Part shown: piece by piece, positions 7,651 to 15,604 of the stretch
How positions within the stretch are numbered: position 1 is the stretch's first letter
Layout of the letters: each line of letters opens with the position of its first letter
NCBI GenBank assembly: GCA_903951405.1
Contig: CAJBBV010000051.1
Location: forward strand, 1 to 33,843
DNA: 33,843 nucleotides
Reading direction: 5' to 3'
From: an uncultured bacterium
GTDB lineage: Bacteria; Bacteroidota; Bacteroidia; Chitinophagales; Chitinophagaceae
The notes under the pieces: model-generated
What the model was told of the DNA's origin: nothing
What the model saw: the letters and a program-made list of their open reading frames with translations, nothing else
The model's database searches: none
Program-made: the position numbers and the translations under genes

Positions 7651-7681
7651 TTTGAAAAGAGTGGAAGGAAAGATATTTTCG
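7651..7681 (+). promoter_or_regulatory. nrdJ promoter (TTTG-N19-TATTTTCG)
   Basis: The -33 TTTG is at 7651-7654 and the -7 box TATTTTCG at 7674-7681, with one mismatch to TAnnTTTG. The 19-nt spacing is that reported for Bacteroidota promoters. The start codon is 55 nt downstream, giving a leader of about 50 nt. Confidence 0.6.
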
Positions 7682-7736
7682 TACTCTGCTCTGTCTAAAA
7701 AGAGTAGTTTTTACAATAAATTAACTTTTCATCAAT

Positions 7737-10700
7737 ATGTCTACTACTAAATCCAAATCAATGTCTAGTAATCAGGGATTAGCATTTGCGCGACATTTCA
7801 CTTCAGACAAAGTGAATGTATATGATATGTTTGAATACGACTATCGCACTTCGGTAATTAGAAATCCGAGTGGTGAAGTGGTGTTTGAAATGACCAATGT
7901 AGAGGTTCCAAAACAATGGAGCCAAATTGCTACAGATATTATTGCTCAAAAATATTTCCGTAAAGCGGGTGTTCCTCAACAAGACGGAACATTAGGCCGT
8001 GAAACTTCAGCAAAACAAGTTGCGCATCGTATGGCTCATTGCTGGAGAGTATGGGGTGAGCGTTATGGCTATTTTGCCTCAACTGAAGATGCTACTGTGT
8101 TTTATGAAGAATTGGTCTATTCTATTTTAAATCAAGCTTGTGTTCCAAATTCACCTCAGTGGTTTAATACAGGATTACATGAGTGTTATGGTATTAAAGG
8201 AAAACCTCAAGGGCACTATTATGTTGATCAAAATGATGGACAACTCAAAAAATCAACCTCAGCCTATGAGCGTCCACAACCACATGCATGTTTTATTCTA
8301 AGTGTAGATGATGATTTGGTTAATGAAGGTGGTATCATGGACTTATGGGTTCGTGAAGCAAGAATTTTCAAGTATGGCTCAGGTGTTGGAACAAACTTTT
8401 CAAACTTACGTGGTGAAGGAGAAAAATTAAGTGGTGGTGGTACTTCCTCTGGTTTGATGAGTTTCTTGAAAATTGGTGATCGTGCTGCTGGTGCTATCAA
8501 AAGCGGTGGAACAACACGTCGTGCTGCTAAAATGGTTTGTTTGGATTTAGATCATCCAGAGATTGAAACTTTTATTGATTGGAAGGTTGAAGAAGAGAAG
8601 AAGGTGGCTGCCTTAATTGCTGCAGGTTATGCAAGTGATTACGAGGGGGAAGCTTATAAAACAGTAAGTGGTCAGAATTCAAATAATTCTGTTCGTATAC
8701 CCAATGCATTTTTTGAAAAACTAGCTAAAGGAGAAGATTGGGAATTGACAGGCCGTATGGATGGCAGAGTTATGAAGAAAGTCCCTTCTAAAGCATTGTG
8801 GGATAAAATAGCTTATGCCGCTTGGCGTTGTGCTGATCCAGGTACTCAATATGATACTACAATTAATGAGTGGCATACATGTCCAAAGGGCGGTCCAATC
8901 CGTGCTTCTAACCCTTGTAGCGAATACATGTTCCTTGATAATACAGCATGTAACCTTGCCTCAGCAAACTTGCGTAAGTTCTTCAACGAAGACGATAATT
9001 CATTTAACGTAGTTGGATTTGAATATTCAGTAAGGTTGTGGACTACTGTTTTGGAGATTTCTGTTTTAATGGCACAATTTCCAAGTAAAGAAGTTGCTCA
9101 ACTTAGTTATGATTACCGTACGCTTGGACTTGGTTATGCTAATTTAGGAAGTATGTTGATGGTAAGTGGTATTCCTTACGACAGTGATGAAGCAAGGGGT
9201 ATTGCAGGTGCTATTACTGCGATCATGACTGGTATTTCGTACAAGACCTCTGCCGAAATTGCTAAAATTCATGGGCCGTTCCCTAGATACAGTGAGAATA
9301 GAGAAGATATGCTTAAGGTGATGAGAAACCATCGTGCTGCCTCATATGATGCAGACGGTGCTTATGTTGGATTAAGCATCAAACCTCAGGGTATTAAAGC
9401 AAAAGATTGTCCTGATTACCTTCTTAAAGCAGCTTGTAGAGCATGGGATGATGCTGTAGAGCTTGGTGAAAAGTATGGCTATAGAAATGCACAAACAACT
9501 GTAATTGCACCAACTGGAACAATTGGACTAGTTATGGATTGTGATACAACAGGAGTTGAGCCTGATTTCGCTTTAGTTAAGTTTAAGAAACTTTCTGGTG
9601 GTGGCTATTTCAAAATTATTAACCAGTCTGTTCCTCAAGCGTTGAATAACCTGAAGTACAATGCATCAGAGATAGATTCGATTATTAAATATGCAGTTGG
9701 TTCTGCAAGCTTCTCTGGGGCACCTTTCATTAACCACCAGACATTGAGTGAGAAAGGGTTTATTGCAGAAGAAATTAAAAAATTGGATGATGCTTCATTA
9801 GCTGCATTTGAAGTAGGATTTGTATTCAATGTATACACACTTGGTGAAGAGTGTTTACAGCGTCTAGGGTTCAAGGCTGAACAGTATTTCAACTTTGATT
9901 GGAATATGCTTCAAGCATTAGGTTTTACTGGAGCTCAGATAGATGCTGCAAATGATTATGTATGTGGTGCCATGACGATTGAAGGTGCACCACATTTGAA
10001 AAAAGAACATTATCCAGTATTTGATTGTGCTAATAAGTGTGGAAAGAAAGGAGAGCGATATATTCATGCACATGGTCATATTCGCATGATGGCAGCAACG
10101 CAACCATTCATAAGTGGTGCGATTTCAAAAACAATCAATCTTCCAAACGAAGCAAATATTGAAGAAATTGCTGATTGCTATTTGTTAAGTTGGAAATTAG
10201 CGCTTAAAGCTTGCGCGCTTTATCGTGATGGATCCAAGCTTAGTCAGCCACTTAGTAACAAAAGTGAAAGTAAGGCAACAGAAGACGAAGGAGCAGAGGC
10301 ACAGGAAAGCACCATGCTTGATGTTAGCAAACTTTCTGTAGATGAGTTGCTTGATGAATTACAAAAGAGGATGCAGGCAGCACCAGATACTAAATTGAAG
10401 AGACAGCTTTCTAGAATTGTTGAGCGTAAAACACTTCCAGCTAAAAGGCGTGGGTATACTCAAAAAGCAAAAATCAACGGACAAGCTATTTTCCTTAGAA
10501 CAGGAGAATACAATGATAATACATTGGGAGAAATCTTTATCGATCTCGCTAAGGAAGGATCAACGTTGCGTAGCTTGATGAACTGTTTTGCAATTGCGGT
10601 TTCAGTGGGTCTTCAGTATGGTGTTCCATTGGAAGAGTTCGTAGAAAAGTTTGTTTTCACTAAGTTTGAGCCTTCAGGAATGGTGGATCATCCGAATATT

Positions 10701-11087
10701 AAATCAACTACTTCTATTGTAGACTTCATCTTCCGTTGCCTTGCATATGAATATTTAGATCGTTCTGATCTTGTTCATATCAAAGACAAGCCAGAAGTTA
10801 TGAATACAGGAAATGATGATTGGGATGTTGTGCCAGAAAATAAATATGAGATAAGTTCAAAGCCTGAATTGTCTGATGTAAGAGTAGTTGCTCCTTCCGG
10901 TAATGCATCTACTGCCCCAAAGCAACAGAAAGCACCATTAGCAGTTAAATCCGAAAATGGAACTCAGGAGTATATGAAGAGCATGCAAAGTGATGCACCA
11001 GCTTGTAATACATGTGGACATATCACAGTAAGAAGCGGCACTTGCTATAAATGCTTGAATTGTGGAAATAGCATGGGTTGTAGCTAG
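7737..11087 (+). CDS. nrdJ: class II (adenosylcobalamin-dependent) ribonucleotide reductase
   Basis: A 1116-residue enzyme that reduces ribonucleotides to deoxyribonucleotides using a B12-derived thiyl radical, so no oxygen is needed. The catalytic set is visible: C185 (PHACFIL) and C405 (NTACNLA) form the redox pair, C394 in NPCSE carries the thiyl radical, and N392 and E396 flank it. The spacing C394-C405 equals that of the Thermotoga NrdJ as I recall it. Substrate loops include [13 protein letters not shown] and [14 protein letters not shown]-type domain covers about 902-1010. The last 27 residues form a zinc-ribbon tail ([13 protein letters not shown]) that probably passes electrons to the active site. 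It is monocistronic, with its own promoter and terminator. No cobalamin riboswitch is seen upstream. Confidence 0.95.
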   Translation: MSTTKSKSMSSNQGLAFARHFTSDKVNVYDMFEYDYRTSVIRNPSGEVVFEMTNVEVPKQWSQIATDIIAQKYFRKAGVPQQDGTLGRETSAKQVAHRMAHCWRVWGERYGYFASTEDATVFYEELVYSILNQACVPNSPQWFNTGLHECYGIKGKPQGHYYVDQNDGQLKKSTSAYERPQPHACFILSVDDDLVNEGGIMDLWVREARIFKYGSGVGTNFSNLRGEGEKLSGGGTSSGLMSFLKIGDRAAGAIKSGGTTRRAAKMVCLDLDHPEIETFIDWKVEEEKKVAALIAAGYASDYEGEAYKTVSGQNSNNSVRIPNAFFEKLAKGEDWELTGRMDGRVMKKVPSKALWDKIAYAAWRCADPGTQYDTTINEWHTCPKGGPIRASNPCSEYMFLDNTACNLASANLRKFFNEDDNSFNVVGFEYSVRLWTTVLEISVLMAQFPSKEVAQLSYDYRTLGLGYANLGSMLMVSGIPYDSDEARGIAGAITAIMTGISYKTSAEIAKIHGPFPRYSENREDMLKVMRNHRAASYDADGAYVGLSIKPQGIKAKDCPDYLLKAACRAWDDAVELGEKYGYRNAQTTVIAPTGTIGLVMDCDTTGVEPDFALVKFKKLSGGGYFKIINQSVPQALNNLKYNASEIDSIIKYAVGSASFSGAPFINHQTLSEKGFIAEEIKKLDDASLAAFEVGFVFNVYTLGEECLQRLGFKAEQYFNFDWNMLQALGFTGAQIDAANDYVCGAMTIEGAPHLKKEHYPVFDCANKCGKKGERYIHAHGHIRMMAATQPFISGAISKTINLPNEANIEEIADCYLLSWKLALKACALYRDGSKLSQPLSNKSESKATEDEGAEAQESTMLDVSKLSVDELLDELQKRMQAAPDTKLKRQLSRIVERKTLPAKRRGYTQKAKINGQAIFLRTGEYNDNTLGEIFIDLAKEGSTLRSLMNCFAIAVSVGLQYGVPLEEFVEKFVFTKFEPSGMVDHPNIKSTTSIVDFIFRCLAYEYLDRSDLVHIKDKPEVMNTGNDDWDVVPENKYEISSKPELSDVRVVAPSGNASTAPKQQKAPLAVKSENGTQEYMKSMQSDAPACNTCGHITVRSGTCYKCLNCGNSMGCS

Positions 11088-11108
11088 TCTATTCATTTAA
11101 TACATTTT

Positions 11109-11140
11109 AAGGCCGACCACTTTTTGGTTGGCCTTTTTTT
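11109..11140 (+). terminator. Rho-independent terminator of nrdJ
   Basis: AAGGCCGACCA and TGGTTGGCCTT form an 11-bp stem (one G-U pair) around a CTTTT loop, and the 3' arm runs into a T-tract that ends at 11140. It lies 22 nt after the nrdJ stop codon. Confidence 0.92.
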
Positions 11141-11268
11141 ATGATCCAAGATTGGTTTATTGTGCAAAATAGCTTGAATAGAAAGGGGTTAATGTTTAAT
11201 TTGCATCATTAATTATAAAAGTAATGGCCTTCAATAAAGTGTAGTTGACACATTTAAAAAAGAACCTG

Positions 11269-11748
11269 ATGGAATTGAATATAAAATATGAAAAGTCGAA
11301 AGTGTTGCAGGCGTTGCGGTATCATTTTATTTCCCGCAGGGAGATAAAGATCATGATGATTCTTGTGAATGTGTTTGCCTTATTTGCTGCTGTATTATAT
11401 GCTTTTAAGCTTATCTCACCACTGCCTTTTTTGATGAGTTCTGTATTGTGGATTTCAATGATGGGGGCATTTTGGATTTGGTTGCCGGCTTTAATTTATA
11501 GAAAGAGTAAAACGTTTAAAGATCAATTTGATGTCTTTATTGAAGAGCAACATTTTTTTATACAAACCTTTTCAGGTAAGAGAACGTGGGCCTGGAGGGA
11601 GTTTCAGCGCTATTACGAAACGCCTGGTTTTTTTCATTTATACTTTGATGATAAGACTTTCTTTTTGATTCCTAAGAATGCATTCACCGATTCATCAGCG
11701 CTTGATGAAGCGAGGCGTATATTCAAGACAGGCATTAAAAATAAATAA
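11269..11748 (+). CDS. YcxB-like two-helix membrane protein
   Basis: A 159-residue protein starting at the ATG at 11269. The frame can be extended to a TTG at 11245, but the ATG start gives MELNIKYEKSK, usual for this family. Two hydrophobic helices are visible (about 30-50 and 56-78). A cytosolic C-terminal beta domain follows, with FWIWLPALIYRKSKTF, FIQTFSGKRTWAWREFQRY and FFLIPKNAF. This resembles the YcxB-like C-terminal domain (function unknown). It converges on the GNAT gene with only 3 nt between stops. A weak -7-like TTAATTTG lies at 11196-11203. Confidence 0.65.
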   Translation: MELNIKYEKSKVLQALRYHFISRREIKIMMILVNVFALFAAVLYAFKLISPLPFLMSSVLWISMMGAFWIWLPALIYRKSKTFKDQFDVFIEEQHFFIQTFSGKRTWAWREFQRYYETPGFFHLYFDDKTFFLIPKNAFTDSSALDEARRIFKTGIKNK

Positions 11749-11751
11749 AAC

Positions 11752-12183
11752 TCAACTAAGTTTTTTCCTCATTTCATAATGGGGTATGGATACTTCCAAG
11801 AATTCATCTCCGTGAATTTCGTATCCTTGTTTTTCGTAAAAGCCTACAGCAGTTTTTCTAGCATGCATTATGAGAATACGAAATCCTGCGTCTCGAGCTA
11901 TATTTTCTGCGAAGGCTAAAATTGATGCACCCAATCCATTTCTCTCCATTTTTGGATGAACGGCCATTTGGCGTAACTGAATTATACTAGAATCGATTTT
12001 AGTTAAAATGCAACATGCTGTAATTTTTTCATCGTCAAATGCTCCAATCAAGATGTCTTCCTTTTCTTTCTCGAGCGTTTCGGGGGTAAAACTAAGGCCA
12101 AGTGGCTTTCTTAGGATTTCCATCCTAAGATTAATCATTTCTCGGTATTCTATTGAATTATAGTCTATTATCTTTATTGGCAT
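11752..12183 (-). CDS. GNAT-family N-acetyltransferase
   Basis: A 143-residue single-domain GNAT enzyme. The acetyl-CoA loop is QMAVHPKMERNGLGASIL (about 74-91), with the R/QxxGxG/A pattern as ERNGLGA. The motif B region has GFYEKQGYEIHGDEFLEVSIPHYEM, which resembles the ElaA-type branch. The substrate is unknown. It stands alone on the minus strand between two plus-strand genes. The upstream 220 nt are shared with the acpP promoter, and I find no strong promoter for it. Confidence 0.75.
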   Translation of the reverse strand: MPIKIIDYNSIEYREMINLRMEILRKPLGLSFTPETLEKEKEDILIGAFDDEKITACCILTKIDSSIIQLRQMAVHPKMERNGLGASILAFAENIARDAGFRILIMHARKTAVGFYEKQGYEIHGDEFLEVSIPHYEMRKKLS

Positions 12184-12349
12184 ACCACAAATTAATTCAA
12201 AATGGGTGGAAGCTAGACGCTAAAAAGCATTTTTTGTAAAAATGGTCTATCTGGGACAAAATTGGACCTTTATTGTGCTTAATTTTCGTTCATTTTATGT
12301 TGGATGGCATTGTTCATAAAAATAAATCCATAGAAGTGTGTCTGAAAAA

Positions 12350-12378
12350 TTGTTTTTGTTCCAAATAGTTTATTTTTG
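12350..12378 (+). promoter_or_regulatory. acpP promoter
   Basis: The -7 box TATTTTTG (12371-12378) matches TAnnTTTG exactly. A TTG at 12350-12352 is 18 nt upstream as a -33 element. The acpP start is 26 nt downstream, so the leader is short. Confidence 0.65.
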
Positions 12379-12404
12379 CCCTCATTAAACCAAACTTAAC
12401 AATC

Positions 12405-12641
12405 ATGTCAGACATTGCAACAAGAGTAAAGAAAATTATTGTTGACAAACTGGGTGTTGACGAGGCAGAGGTAACCCCTGAGGCTTCATTCACAAACGAT
12501 CTAGGAGCCGATTCACTTGATACAGTAGAGTTAATCATGGAGTTCGAAAAAGAATTCAACATCTCTATCCCAGATGAGCAAGCTGAAACCATCACCACTG
12601 TTGGTCAAGCTGTAACTTATCTTGAAGAGCATGCTAAGTAA
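12405..12641 (+). CDS. acpP: acyl carrier protein
   Basis: A 78-residue acidic four-helix carrier of fatty-acid intermediates. The phosphopantetheine attachment serine is S37 in [15 protein letters not shown]. Length and composition are standard. It is followed after 32 nt by fabF and then rnc, an arrangement common in Bacteroidota. A perfect 9-bp inverted repeat overlaps its stop codon and may set its mRNA level relative to fabF. Confidence 0.97.
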   Translation: MSDIATRVKKIIVDKLGVDEAEVTPEASFTNDLGADSLDTVELIMEFEKEFNISIPDEQAETITTVGQAVTYLEEHAK

Positions 12642-12658
12642 ATAGGGATTCCCTATTT
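12640..12658 (+). promoter_or_regulatory. perfect hairpin in the acpP-fabF gap
   Basis: AAATAGGGA-T-TCCCTATTT has perfect 9-bp arms and starts inside the acpP stop codon. No long T-tract follows (only CTTATCTC). It is more likely a 3' stabilising or processing hairpin, or a leaky terminator, than a full stop. Confidence 0.5.
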
Positions 12659-12673
12659 CTTATCTCATCACAT

Positions 12674-13924
12674 ATGGAATTAAAACGAGTTGTTGTTACA
12701 GGCATTGGTGCCATTACGCCTATTGGCAATACTGCTCCAGATTATTGGAGTGGTTTATTGAATGGCGTTTCTGGTGCCGATGGAATAACTCTTTTTGATG
12801 CATCAAAATTTAAGACACGATTTGCTTGTGAGGTAAAAGGATTTGATCCTGTCGCTTATCTTGATAGAAAAGAAGCGCGTAAGATCGATCGTTTTGCTCA
12901 ATTGGCTATCGTAGCTAGTGATGAGGCCATCAAACAAGCTGGAATTAGTAAGGATACTGTCAACCCAGATCGGACAGGTGTGATTTTTTCCAGTGGAATT
13001 GGCGGATTGCTTACTTTTCAAGAAGAAGTAATGGCTTATGCAAAAGGTGATGGAACCCCTCGGTTCAATCCTTTTTTCATTCCAAAAATGGTCCTTGATA
13101 TTGCTGCCGGGCACATATCAATGCGGCATGGTTTTCGTGGTCCGAACTTCGCCGTTGTTAGCGCATGCGCTTCCTCTACTCATGCTTTAATTGAAGCCAC
13201 ACATTATATTCAACTTGGAAAAGCTGATGTTATGATTGCCGGTGGAAGTGAGGCAGTGGTATGTGATGCGGGCGTCGCAGGATTCAATGCTATGAAAGCA
13301 CTAAGTGAACGCAATGATGATCCAAAAACCGCTTCAAGGCCTTTCGACAAAGACCGTGATGGATTTGTTATGGGTGAAGGAAGTGGGGCATTAGTGCTTG
13401 AAGAATATGAGCATGCTGTTAGAAGGGGTGCAACCATTTATGCTGAGATAGCTGGTGGCGGCGCAACCGCTGATGCACATCATATTACTGCTCCACATCC
13501 TGAAGGATTAGGTGCATTAAACGTTATGCGTGCTTCCCTTCAAGATGCTAAAATGAACCCAGAAGATATTGATTACATCAATGTACATGGAACTTCAACA
13601 CCATTAGGTGATATAGCAGAAACAAAAGCAATTTTGGGTGTATTTGGAGATCATGCGTACAAACTAAGTATAAGTTCTACCAAATCAATGACAGGTCATT
13701 TGCTCGGTGCAGCGGGGGTTATTGAAGTTATCGCTTCTATTTACGCCGTGATGCACGATATTGTCCCTCCAACCATCAATCACTTTACAGATGATGATGC
13801 TTTAGACCCTAAATTAGACCTCACTTTTTGGAAACCCAAAAAGAAAATTATTAGAGCAGCCCTTAGTAACACATTTGGGTTTGGCGGCCATAATGCTTCT
13901 CTCATTGTAAAGAAGTATCTTTAA
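12674..13924 (+). CDS. fabF: beta-ketoacyl-ACP synthase II
   Basis: A 416-residue condensing enzyme that elongates acyl-ACP with malonyl-ACP. The thiolase-fold Cys-His-His triad is complete: C165 in VVSACASSTH, H305 in VHGTSTPLGD and H342 in MTGHLLGAAG. The C-terminal FGFGGHNASL glycine-rich loop is present. Length is typical of FabF (about 412-420). It is co-directional with acpP upstream and rnc downstream (67 nt). Confidence 0.97.
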   Translation: MELKRVVVTGIGAITPIGNTAPDYWSGLLNGVSGADGITLFDASKFKTRFACEVKGFDPVAYLDRKEARKIDRFAQLAIVASDEAIKQAGISKDTVNPDRTGVIFSSGIGGLLTFQEEVMAYAKGDGTPRFNPFFIPKMVLDIAAGHISMRHGFRGPNFAVVSACASSTHALIEATHYIQLGKADVMIAGGSEAVVCDAGVAGFNAMKALSERNDDPKTASRPFDKDRDGFVMGEGSGALVLEEYEHAVRRGATIYAEIAGGGATADAHHITAPHPEGLGALNVMRASLQDAKMNPEDIDYINVHGTSTPLGDIAETKAILGVFGDHAYKLSISSTKSMTGHLLGAAGVIEVIASIYAVMHDIVPPTINHFTDDDALDPKLDLTFWKPKKKIIRAALSNTFGFGGHNASLIVKKYL

Positions 13925-13991
13925 TTATCTGAGCGTCTTTCCCTAAGTTATTGGTAGGACAATCAGTCCAAATAAAGTAATTCTTCGCAGG

Positions 13992-14708
13992 GTGTTTTAT
14001 AGAATACAATATTTTTTTAGTGCTAAAAGCAAGCAGGCGTTTCTTCGTCAGTTATGCAATCTACTTGGTTTTATGCCAGGCAGAATTTCTTTATATTCTT
14101 CTGCACTTTCTCACCGGTCAATAAAAGAAAAAGCTACAGATAACAATGAGCGACTTGAATACTTAGGTGATGCTATTTTAGGTGGAATTATTGCAGACTA
14201 TCTCTTTAGAAAATATCCATACAAGGGAGAAGGTTTTCTTACTGAAATGAGAAGTAAGATGGTGAATAGGCAAACATTAAATGAAATTGCATTAAAGATG
14301 GGGCTAAAGAAACTCACTTCGTTTAACAAGAGTGATAGCTCATTGAAATCCAGTCAAATCTTTGGCAACGCATTAGAAGCCTTGATAGGAGCCGTATACA
14401 TGGATAAAGGCTATAAGGCAACAAAGACCTGGGTATTAAAAAAAATCATCATTCCTCACCTAGTGGCAGAAGACTTGGAATTACTAGAAATCAATCAAAA
14501 AAACAAATTATACAGTTGGGCTAATCGTAATGGAAAACTGTTAGAGTTTGAAACCCTTGAGGAAAAAATGGAAAATGGGCGCAGGTTGTTTAAAGTTGGG
14601 GCTATGTTAGATGGGCAAGTGATTGCAGAAGGGAAGGCCTTTAATAAGAAAGACGCAAGTCAACTAGCTGCTCAAAGTGCAGTGGATAAATTGAATATTA
14701 CTGCTTAA
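13992..14708 (+). CDS. rnc: ribonuclease III (GTG start)
   Basis: A 238-residue double-strand-specific endoribonuclease for rRNA and mRNA processing. The signature NERLEYLGDAIL spans 52-63, with metal ligands E56 and D60. The second acidic site E129 is in NALEALIGAVYMDKG; the position three before it is Asn126, where the E. coli enzyme has Asp. A double-stranded RNA-binding domain occupies about 167-236, ending KKDASQLAAQSAVDKL. I kept the GTG at 13992 because FYRIQYFFSAKSKQ resembles the usual Bacteroidota N-terminus; the next ATG (codon 28) would cut this off. It ends overlapping the convergent mce gene by 4 nt. Confidence 0.93.
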   Translation: MFYRIQYFFSAKSKQAFLRQLCNLLGFMPGRISLYSSALSHRSIKEKATDNNERLEYLGDAILGGIIADYLFRKYPYKGEGFLTEMRSKMVNRQTLNEIALKMGLKKLTSFNKSDSSLKSSQIFGNALEALIGAVYMDKGYKATKTWVLKKIIIPHLVAEDLELLEINQKNKLYSWANRNGKLLEFETLEEKMENGRRLFKVGAMLDGQVIAEGKAFNKKDASQLAAQSAVDKLNITA

Positions 14709-15115
14709 CCTTCGTTAGGAATTTCTTGGCAAAGTTCAACGAGGATTCCATTTGTGCATTTCGGTTTTAGAAAACAAATGAGTTTATTGTCTGCCCCTTT
14801 TTTGGGAACATCATGAATAAATTCAAATCCCAGTGATTTAAGTCGTTCAATTTCTGATTCTATATCATCAGTAGAAAAGGCAATATGATGTATTCCTTCC
14901 CCCCTTTTTTCAATAAATTGTTGGATTACATTTCCTTCAACCATGCCCTCAATAAGTTCAATTTTACTTTCTCCTGTTTTGAAGAAAGCAGTATTCACAT
15001 TTTCTGATGTTACGCATTCTGTTTTATAGCAAAGCGTTCCTAGCAACTGCTCAAACAGGGGGATTGATTTCTCTAAAGAGTTGACTGCTATGCCTATATG
15101 TTCGATTTTTTGCAT
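14705..15115 (-). CDS. mce: methylmalonyl-CoA epimerase
   Basis: A 136-residue VOC-superfamily enzyme interconverting (R)- and (S)-methylmalonyl-CoA. It works with the B12-dependent methylmalonyl-CoA mutase in propionate or succinate metabolism. The two beta-alpha-beta-beta-beta repeats are visible. Likely metal ligands are H6 (IEHIGIAV), H76 or H77 (GIHHIAF) and E128 (GILVELCQE). IELIEG (52-57) in the first repeat may give the fourth. The mutase genes are not in the window. Its end overlaps the end of rnc by 4 nt on the opposite strand. Confidence 0.9.
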   Translation of the reverse strand: MQKIEHIGIAVNSLEKSIPLFEQLLGTLCYKTECVTSENVNTAFFKTGESKIELIEGMVEGNVIQQFIEKRGEGIHHIAFSTDDIESEIERLKSLGFEFIHDVPKKGADNKLICFLKPKCTNGILVELCQEIPNEG

Positions 15116-15207
15116 AATTCTATTCCTGAATTGGGGAAATACTTCATCTACAACTTATATAAATGTACAATTCATTTGACAATCATGATTGGATAAGCGG
15201 GAATGTG

Positions 15208-15215
15208 TAATTTTG
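15208..15215 (+). promoter_or_regulatory. -7 box for the IscA-like gene
   Basis: TAATTTTG is an exact match to TAnnTTTG, 19 nt upstream of the ATG at 15235. No TTTG at the standard spacing; a TTG at 15189-15191 is 16 nt upstream. Confidence 0.5.
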
Positions 15216-15234
15216 TAGGGTAAACGAATAAAGT

Positions 15235-15582
15235 ATGGAAACGACCATGATGAATGGGATTTATATAAGTGAACGTGCAAAAGAAAAAGTACTTGAATTA
15301 TTGACTACCGAAGGGAAGGGAGATGATTATTTTGTCCGTGTCAGTGTTGTAAGTGGGGGATGTTCTGGTCTTACCTATAAAATGGATTTTGATAATGAGG
15401 TGAAAGCCGGAGATCAAATTTTTGAAGACAAAGGCATGAAGCTTGTTACAGATCGAAAAAGTGTTCTTTATTTATTCAGCACTATACTTGAGTATTCAGA
15501 CGGATTAGAAGGCAAGGGGTTTCATTTTATGAATCCGAATGCTAGTAGAACCTGTGCATGTGGAGAAAGCTTCTCAGTTTAA
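15235..15582 (+). CDS. HesB/IscA-family iron-sulfur assembly protein
   Basis: A 115-residue A-type carrier that receives Fe-S clusters from a scaffold and hands them to client enzymes. The three conserved cysteines are C43 (GGCSGLTY) and C107 and C109 (RTCACGESFSV). In-frame ATGs at 15247 and 15250 are alternative starts. The family usually begins close to the GIYISERAKEK segment, so the first five residues may not be translated. It is monocistronic, with no suf or isc partner nearby, and converges on the T9SS cargo gene. Confidence 0.9.
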   Translation: METTMMNGIYISERAKEKVLELLTTEGKGDDYFVRVSVVSGGCSGLTYKMDFDNEVKAGDQIFEDKGMKLVTDRKSVLYLFSTILEYSDGLEGKGFHFMNPNASRTCACGESFSV

Positions 15583-15604
15583 TTCCATGCACATATAGGC
15601 CCTT

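Noticed and set aside
7484-7736. Cobalamin riboswitch or NrdR box upstream of nrdJ
   Set aside because: No B12-box-like core or riboswitch-like fold was seen, and the inverted repeats do not match the NrdR-box pattern.
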